DNA of 64,000 bases from Betaproteobacteria bacterium UBA5582 (GTDB lineage Bacteria > Pseudomonadota > Gammaproteobacteria > Burkholderiales > Rhodocyclaceae): the NCBI GenBank assembly GCA_002425245.1, contig DILW01000075.1:4376-68375 (forward strand), given 5' to 3'. Positions 58,887-64,000 of this stretch are shown here, piece by piece. Under the pieces are notes generated by a model. That model worked only from the letters and a program-made list of their open reading frames with translations, had not been told where the DNA came from and ran no database searches. A program made the translations under genes and the position numbers. The number at the start of each line of letters is the position of its first letter. Within the stretch, counting starts at the first letter, position 1.

Positions 58887-58926
58887 AAAAAACCCCGGAC
58901 GCCTTGGCATCCGGGGTTATATTTTT
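58887..58926. terminator. Bidirectional terminator between yjbF and yjbE-like gene
   Basis: AACCCCGGA (58891-58899) pairs with TCCGGGGTT (58910-58918). An A-run precedes and ATATTTTT follows, so both strands have a T-tract. It ends the convergent yjbF and yjbE-like units. Confidence 0.85.
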
Positions 58927-58946
58927 GGGTGATCTTACGTGTGGGA

Positions 58947-59267
58947 TTAATTCGTTCCCGTGGCGGTGGAGGTAGAAGTCGAGGTCGAGGTCGAGGTCGA
59001 ACCACCACCACCGCCGCCGCCGCCGGCTGCAGCAGCGCCAACTGCGGCAGCTGCAGCTGCGATTGCTGCCAGTTGCGCTGCAGTCAGGCCACCAACGGCG
59101 AGGGTGCCAGCACCTGCACCGGCAGCCGTACCCGCGCCAGCGCCAGCACCAGCACCAGCACCAGTGGTGGTTTCAGTGCCGCCAGCGGGCGGGGTTTGGG
59201 CCATAACCGGCGATACGCTGCTGATCGCCAGGGCCAGAGCAGCAAAATAAGAGGTAATTTTTTTCAT
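58947..59267 (-). CDS. yjbE: YjbE-like secreted low-complexity protein
   Basis: The 106-residue protein starts with a signal peptide (MKKITSYFAALALAISSVSPVMA). Behind it is a GAGAGAGAG block, an Ala-rich helix (QLAAIAAAAAAVGAAAAG), eight glycines and a terminal (ST)n repeat. This is the YjbE/GfcA layout: a small secreted Gly/Ala/Ser/Thr protein at the head of yjb/gfc operons. The codons include hexamer tandem repeats on the plus strand (GTCGAG near 58978-58998 and GCACCA near 59146-59163). It has its own promoter. Confidence 0.75.
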   Translation of the reverse strand: MKKITSYFAALALAISSVSPVMAQTPPAGGTETTTGAGAGAGAGAGTAAGAGAGTLAVGGLTAAQLAAIAAAAAAVGAAAAGGGGGGGGSTSTSTSTSTSTATGTN

Positions 59268-59303
59268 GGTTGAGGAACTCCGGAAGTTGTTGTGCGCAGC
59301 AGC

Positions 59304-59332
59304 ATAATGATGATTTGGACTGATTAGGTCAA
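59304..59332 (-). promoter_or_regulatory. Candidate sigma-70 promoter of the yjbE-like gene
   Basis: On the minus strand TTGACC (59327-59332), a 17-nt spacer and CATTAT (59304-59309) form a good promoter about 37 bp before the gene start. GGAG precedes the ATG by 10 nt. Confidence 0.55.
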
Positions 59333-59369
59333 GATGCTACCACAAAAGCATTACGGGTATGTTGCAAAT

Positions 59370-60188
59370 TCACCTCAGGTTCAGCTCCTGCAAGATGGTT
59401 GCGGAGATTTCCTCAATCGACTTGGTCGATGAGTCGAGCCAGCGTATGCCTTCGCGGCGCATCATTTTTTCGGCTTCGGCGATTTCGTAGCGGCAGTTGG
59501 CAAGTGATGCGTACTTGCTGCCCGCGCGACGTTCCTCGCGGATCTGGTGGAGGCGGTCGGGCTGGATGGTCAGGCCGAAAAGTTTGCTGCGGTGCTTCTC
59601 AAGCGTTCCCGGCAGACGACCGCGGTCGAAATCTTCCGGGATCAGCGGGAAGTTGGCGGCTTTCAGGCCGAACTGCATGGCCAGGTAGAGCGAGGTCGGC
59701 GTTTTGCCGCAGCGCGACACGGCAACCAGAATGACGTCGGACTCTTCGAGGTCGCGGTCGGTGATGCCGTCATCGTGGGCCAGTGTGTAGTTGATTGCCT
59801 CGATCCGTTTCTTGTATTCCGAACTCTCCGCCGTGCCGTGCGAGCGGCCGACGGTGTGGCTGGACTTGCGCCCGAGCTCGACCTCCAGCGGGGCGAGGAA
59901 GGTTTCGAAGTAGGACAGGCAGAAAGCGTCGGCCTGGTGGATGATCGTCGCCAGGTCCTGGTTGACCAGGGTGGTGAAGACGATTGGCCGCATGCCGTCG
60001 GCCTCGCCTTGCGCGTTGATGCGCTGCAGCGTTTCCTGGGCTTTCTCGATGCTGTCCAGGAAGGGAACGCGGATCTGCCGGAATTCGACGTCCTCGAACT
60101 GGGTTAGCAGGCTGTGGCCGAGGGCTTCGGCGGTGAGGCCGGTGCCGTCGGAGATGAAGAATACGGTGCGTTTGATCGGATTGGGCAT
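59370..60188 (-). CDS. ppsR: PEP synthetase regulatory protein PpsR
   Basis: This bifunctional kinase/pyrophosphorylase modifies a threonine of phosphoenolpyruvate synthase. The 272-residue sequence has [26 protein letters not shown], the P-loop-like [16 protein letters not shown] and [15 protein letters not shown], all typical of DUF299. It is 12 bp downstream of ppc, linking opposite ends of the PEP/pyruvate node. Confidence 0.95.
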   Translation of the reverse strand: MPNPIKRTVFFISDGTGLTAEALGHSLLTQFEDVEFRQIRVPFLDSIEKAQETLQRINAQGEADGMRPIVFTTLVNQDLATIIHQADAFCLSYFETFLAPLEVELGRKSSHTVGRSHGTAESSEYKKRIEAINYTLAHDDGITDRDLEESDVILVAVSRCGKTPTSLYLAMQFGLKAANFPLIPEDFDRGRLPGTLEKHRSKLFGLTIQPDRLHQIREERRAGSKYASLANCRYEIAEAEKMMRREGIRWLDSSTKSIEEISATILQELNLR

Positions 60189-60200
60189 GGTATGGGGATT

Positions 60201-62963
60201 TTAGCCGCTGTTGCGCAAACCGGCGGCGATGCCGTTGATGGTGATGTGGATGCCGCGGGCGACGCGCTCGTCGGTATCTCCGCCGCGGTGGCGCTTGAGT
60301 AGTTCGACCTGCAGGTGGTTGAGCGGGTCCATGTAAGGTGCGCGCAGTTGCAGCGAGCGCTTGAGCATGGGGTTGTCGGCGAGGAATTCGTCCTGCTCCA
60401 GGATGGCCAGCAGGTGGCGGCGGGTCAGTTGCCATTCGGCGACGATACGGCTGAAGATGCGTTCGCGCAGTTCGCCGTCGGCGACCAGTTCGGCATAGCG
60501 CGAGGCGATGGCGAGGTCGGTCTTGGCCAGCACCATGTCCATGTTCGACAGCAGGCTCTGGAAGAAGGGCCAGGACTTGAGCATGCGGCGCAAGGTGGCG
60601 AGACCCTCCGGATTGGCGGCGAGGTAGCCGTCGACGGCGCTGCCGAAGCCGTACCAGCCGGGCAGCATCAGCCGGCATTGCGCCCACGAGAAGACCCAGG
60701 GAATCGCCCGCAGGTCCTCGATGCGCTCGGAGGCCTTGCGCGACGCCGGGCGGCTGCCGATGTTGAGCGAGGCGATTTCGGAAACGACCGTCGATTGCCG
60801 GAAGTAGGTGGTGAATCCCGGCGTTTCATAGACCAGACCGCGGTAGGCGTTGAAGGCGCGCAGCGACAGTTCGTCCATGACGCCGTGGAACTGGCCGGCC
60901 GGTTCGACCTTGTTTTCGTGGTCGGTGAGGCTGGCTTCGAGGGTGGCGGCAAGCAGGACTTCGAGGTTGCGGCGGCCGGTGTCCGGCGTGCCGTACTTGG
61001 TCGAAATGACTTCGCCCTGTTCAGTCAGGCGGATCTGCCCGGAAACGGCGCCGGCCGGCTGGGCCAGGATGGCGTGGTAGGACGGACCGCCGCCCCGGCC
61101 GACCGAGCCACCGCGGCCATGGAACAGGCGCAGGCGCACGCCGTGGCGGGCAAAGGTTTCGGCGAGCTGGATTTCGGCCTTGTACAGTTCCCAGCCCGAG
61201 GTCAGGAAACCGCCGTCCTTGTTGCTGTCGGAGTAGCCGAGCATGACTTCCTGCTCGTTGTTGCGGGCTGCCACCAGTTCCCGGTAACCGGGAATGGCAA
61301 ACAGTCGGTCCATGGTGGCGGCGCTCTTCTGCAGGTCTTCGATGGTTTCGAACAGCGGGATGATGTTGACGTCGAGCCGCGGCTGACTGCCCGGGCGCAG
61401 CAGGCCGGCTTCCTTTAGCAGCAGGGCGAGTTCGAGCAGGTCGGAGACGCCGTCGGTTTTCGAGATGATGCAGTTGGGCAGGGCTGTCTCGCCGTACTTG
61501 CTGCGCAGTTCGCGGGCGGCGAAGAAGATCGCCAGTTCGCCGCGGGTTTCCTCGTCGTAATCCAGCCAGGGCGAGTAGAGCGGGCGCGGTGAAGCAATTT
61601 CGGCGGTGAGCAGGGCAATCCGCTCTTCTTCCGGCAGCGCTTCGTAATCCGGGCAGCGGCCGGCGGCGGCGAGCAGGGCGGCGACGCTGCGGGCGTGCAC
61701 TTCGGAGTTCTGGCGCAGGTCGATTGGCGCCAGGTGGAAGCCGAAAACCTGCACCGCGCGCAGCAGGCGGCGCAAACGACCGCCGGCGAGCCGCGCGCTA
61801 CCGTTGAGCTTGAGCGAGTTGGCCAGGATTTTCAGTTCGCCGCGCAGTTCGGCGGCGGTGGCGTAAGGAGCAGCGTGGCCGATTTCGTGACGCACCGGTT
61901 CGACGCCATCCAGCACCCGGGCGGTGGCGGCGAGACGGGAGTAAATGCCGGAAAGCGCCCGCCGATAGGGTTCATCGACGCGTTGCGGCGACTGGTCAGG
62001 CGAGCGTTCGGCCAGGGTCCGCAGTTCCGGGGTGATGTCGACCAGCAATTCGGAGAGCGGCAGTTCCGCGCCGAGTTCGTGGACTTCGTCGAGGTAGTGA
62101 TTGAGCGTTGCCGCCGATTGCAGGCGCAGCGCTTCGCGCAGGATTTCGGCGGTGACGAAGGGATTGCCGTCGCGGTCGCCGCCGATCCACGAGCCGACGC
62201 GGAAAAAGGGCGGCAGCGCCCAGGTTTGTTCCGGGTAGCGCTTTTGCAGCTGCTCGGCAACCTGGATGTAGAGACGCGGCAGTTCGCTGAAGAAGGTTTC
62301 CTTGAAATAGGAAATGCCGTTCTTGACCTCGTCGATGACCTTGAGCCGGACCGGGCGCAGCATGCGCGACTGCCACAGGGTGAGGATGGCATTGGCCAGC
62401 GCCAGTTCGTTGTCGGCCGTTTCTTCAGGCGTCAGTTGCAGGCGGTCGCGTCGTTCCAGCAGGCGGGCGATTTCGCGGTGGTTGCGCAGCAGGCTCTGGC
62501 GCTGAACCTCGGTCGGGTGCGCGGTGAGCACCGGGGCAACCAGGGCGTGGGCGAAGAAATCGGCGATGGCTGCGGGGGATACGTCGGCATCGGCCAGGGC
62601 GTCGAGGGCGAAGACCAGGCTGCCTTCGCGCGGTGGCGAAGCAACCAGGTCATGGGCGCGGCGGCGGCGGATGTGGTGGGCGTCTTCACCGATGTTGGCC
62701 AGTTGCAGGAAGTAGCTGAAGGCACGGACGACGGCCTGGGTGGTGTCGCGCGGCAACGGGTCGAGCAGGGCGGCGAGCTCGGCCCGACTGGCCGGGTCGC
62801 CGTCACGGGCGAACTGGATGGCAGTCTGGCGGACTTTCTCGACGATCTCGAAAATGCTGTCGCCTTCCTGTTCGCGCACGGTATCGCCGAGCAGCCGGCC
62901 GAGCAGGCGGATGTCGCTACGCAGGGGTTCGTCCTTGTTGCTGTCGAGGGCGAAATCGGTCAT
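60201..62963 (-). CDS. ppc: Phosphoenolpyruvate carboxylase
   Basis: Ppc carboxylates PEP to oxaloacetate to refill the TCA cycle. The 920-residue protein has the catalytic HPTEVQRQS (His about 150), the signature VMLGYSDSNKDGGFLTSGWELYKAE, FHGRGGSVGRGGGPSYHAI and the C-terminal ITINGIAAGLRNSG. Start at 62963 (MTDFALDSN) is chosen; a longer frame to 63224 overlaps the neighbour. Codon use and GC content are ordinary for this genome. Confidence 0.97.
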   Translation of the reverse strand: MTDFALDSNKDEPLRSDIRLLGRLLGDTVREQEGDSIFEIVEKVRQTAIQFARDGDPASRAELAALLDPLPRDTTQAVVRAFSYFLQLANIGEDAHHIRRRRAHDLVASPPREGSLVFALDALADADVSPAAIADFFAHALVAPVLTAHPTEVQRQSLLRNHREIARLLERRDRLQLTPEETADNELALANAILTLWQSRMLRPVRLKVIDEVKNGISYFKETFFSELPRLYIQVAEQLQKRYPEQTWALPPFFRVGSWIGGDRDGNPFVTAEILREALRLQSAATLNHYLDEVHELGAELPLSELLVDITPELRTLAERSPDQSPQRVDEPYRRALSGIYSRLAATARVLDGVEPVRHEIGHAAPYATAAELRGELKILANSLKLNGSARLAGGRLRRLLRAVQVFGFHLAPIDLRQNSEVHARSVAALLAAAGRCPDYEALPEEERIALLTAEIASPRPLYSPWLDYDEETRGELAIFFAARELRSKYGETALPNCIISKTDGVSDLLELALLLKEAGLLRPGSQPRLDVNIIPLFETIEDLQKSAATMDRLFAIPGYRELVAARNNEQEVMLGYSDSNKDGGFLTSGWELYKAEIQLAETFARHGVRLRLFHGRGGSVGRGGGPSYHAILAQPAGAVSGQIRLTEQGEVISTKYGTPDTGRRNLEVLLAATLEASLTDHENKVEPAGQFHGVMDELSLRAFNAYRGLVYETPGFTTYFRQSTVVSEIASLNIGSRPASRKASERIEDLRAIPWVFSWAQCRLMLPGWYGFGSAVDGYLAANPEGLATLRRMLKSWPFFQSLLSNMDMVLAKTDLAIASRYAELVADGELRERIFSRIVAEWQLTRRHLLAILEQDEFLADNPMLKRSLQLRAPYMDPLNHLQVELLKRHRGGDTDERVARGIHITINGIAAGLRNSG

Positions 62964-63018
62964 GGCAGGTCCAGGCGGGTGAATATGCGGCGATTGTAAC
63001 GAGTGGCGGGGCTCGCGG

Positions 63019-64000
63019 TCAGCAAGGGATTTCCAGCGGTCGGCTGCATTTCTCGAGCAGATACGCGATCGAGCGGTAGTCGATGCCGGATTCGGCGGTG
63101 AGGCCGATTTCGCAGGTCCGGTTGGTCGATACGCCGCAGGCGCAGCCGGCCGGCAGCGCCGGTTTGAGGTGGCGCAGTGCGTGCTGGTTGAGCTCGGGAA
63201 CGGCGAAGCCGCGGTCGCCGGCAAAGCCGCAGCAGGTCACGGCAGCCGGCTCGATCACGGTTTCAGCGCAGGCCTTGAGCAGGGCGCGCAGCTTGGCGTC
63301 GCTACCGGTCTTGCGCACGCTGCAGTTGATGTGCAGGGCGACCGGCTCGGCCTGGCGGACGATCATCAGCCGCGGCAGCAGCGCGTCGTGAGCGAATTCG
63401 TGGAAGTCGAAGAGCTGCAGGCGGCCGGCCAGGTGCTTCTGCATGCGGGCGGTGCAGGTGCTGGCGTCCATGATCACCGGGTGGCGACCGTTGTCGGAAG
63501 CTTTCAGCAGCGCGGCTTCAAGCTGCGCCGACATCGCGTCGGCTTCGATCGCCAGGCCCTTGCTGGCCAGCATCTGGCCGCAGCACAGTTTGTCGAAACC
63601 GTCCGGCAGAATCGGCGCGTAGCCGGCGCGGCGCAAGAGTTCGAGGACGACGTCGCCTAGCTGCGGTTCGCCGGCAGCGGTCGGCCCGAAGATGCGCCCG
63701 CCGCAGGTCGGGAAATAAACGACCGGGTCGCCGCTGTTGTGGATGGCCGCAGGGGCGCGGCCGGCGCGTGGCATCGGCAGCTTCCAGGCGCCGCCGGACA
63801 GTTTTGCCAGCGTCTTCTGGCCGATTACCGAAGCTGCAGCGTGACCGAGCGTCAGGCCGGCGCGGGCGGCACCAGCGAGGACGCCGAAATTACGCCCGGT
63901 CCAGGCGTTGACCGCGCGTGCGCCGTCGTTCAGGCGACGCCCGCGCAGGCGCCGGGTGAGGTCGCCGGTGTCGATGCCGACCGGGCAGGCGGTCGAGCAC
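63019..64000 (-). CDS. FAD/Fe-S oxidoreductase (D-lactate dehydrogenase/YdiJ-like), 3' part
   Basis: The gene enters from the right edge. Its first visible codons read CSTACPVGIDTGDLTRRLRGR, the end of a 4Fe-4S cluster motif. After a linker come two cysteine-rich CCG-type domains (FPTCGG..KLCCGQML; NCSVRK..VTCCGFAGDRGF). This matches the C-terminal half of large FAD-linked oxidases with Fe-S domains, such as D-lactate dehydrogenases and YdiJ. The FAD domain lies outside the window, so the substrate is not settled. The ATG at 63774 is internal and not the start. Confidence 0.8.
   Translation of the reverse strand, partial: CSTACPVGIDTGDLTRRLRGRRLNDGARAVNAWTGRNFGVLAGAARAGLTLGHAAASVIGQKTLAKLSGGAWKLPMPRAGRAPAAIHNSGDPVVYFPTCGGRIFGPTAAGEPQLGDVVLELLRRAGYAPILPDGFDKLCCGQMLASKGLAIEADAMSAQLEAALLKASDNGRHPVIMDASTCTARMQKHLAGRLQLFDFHEFAHDALLPRLMIVRQAEPVALHINCSVRKTGSDAKLRALLKACAETVIEPAAVTCCGFAGDRGFAVPELNQHALRHLKPALPAGCACGVSTNRTCEIGLTAESGIDYRSIAYLLEKCSRPLEIPC

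Noticed and set aside
58968..59170. Short repeats resembling a CRISPR or minisatellite
   Set aside because: They are 6-bp tandem units inside a coding sequence, without spacers or cas genes.

Overview
This 64 kb chromosomal window is mostly GC-rich and densely coding. It looks like a betaproteobacterium, most probably of the Rhodocyclales (Dechloromonas/Azonexus type). The evidence is gene order: yceF/yceD-rpmF-plsX-fabHDG-acpP-fabF, rpoE-rseC-degP-lepA-lepB-rnc-era-recO-pdxJ-acpS-nagZ and ppsR-ppc. The genus is inferred from gene order and protein character; no database search was possible.

Layout. 1-2.4 kb: 5' part of moaA, a tRNA-Asn with a near-consensus promoter, and an AsmA-like membrane protein. 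2.4-13.3 kb: housekeeping genes (aromatic aminotransferase, uvrB, LMW tyrosine phosphatase, rne, rluC, a HAD phosphatase, sppA, a tetrapyrrole-methylase-fold methyltransferase, yceF). 13.4-19.5 kb: yceD-rpmF and the fatty-acid synthesis operon. 19.5-24.4 kb: a YgfX-like protein, nadB, and divergently rpoE-rseC-degP plus a small glutaredoxin-like protein; no rseA or rseB lies next to rpoE. 24.4-31.8 kb: a tightly overlapping lepA...nagZ operon. 31.8-36.8 kb: a lipid kinase, a PAP2 phosphatase, a VanZ-like protein, and a divergent FIST-domain histidine kinase with its LuxR-type response regulator.

36.9-59.3 kb is a large surface-polysaccharide locus. A MarR-type EPS-associated regulator and glmS lead into a sharply AT-rich island. 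A 33-codon remnant of rmlB sits exactly at its left edge. The island encodes a fused acetyltransferase/3,4-ketoisomerase and a sugar aminotransferase (dTDP-3-acetamido-3,6-dideoxyhexose), a Wzx flippase, two glycosyltransferases, a Wzy polymerase, then the three UDP-L-FucNAc enzymes and an FucNAc-transferase-like GT4. On the opposite strand are a WecA/WbpL-type priming transferase with an unusual Cys-containing insertion, a Wzz-like protein, a YjbH-type outer-membrane protein and a long SLBB (Wza-like) exporter. A divergent YjbF-like lipoprotein and a YjbE-like low-complexity secreted protein complete it. Together they make a coherent Wzy-dependent O-antigen/group-4-capsule-like system: precursor supply (glmS, amino-sugar genes), priming, assembly, flipping, polymerisation, chain-length control and export. 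No Wzc kinase, YjbG or intact rml gene is visible.

59.4-64 kb: ppsR, ppc and the 3' part of an FAD/Fe-S oxidoreductase gene. No rRNA, insertion sequence, prophage or CRISPR array is seen.
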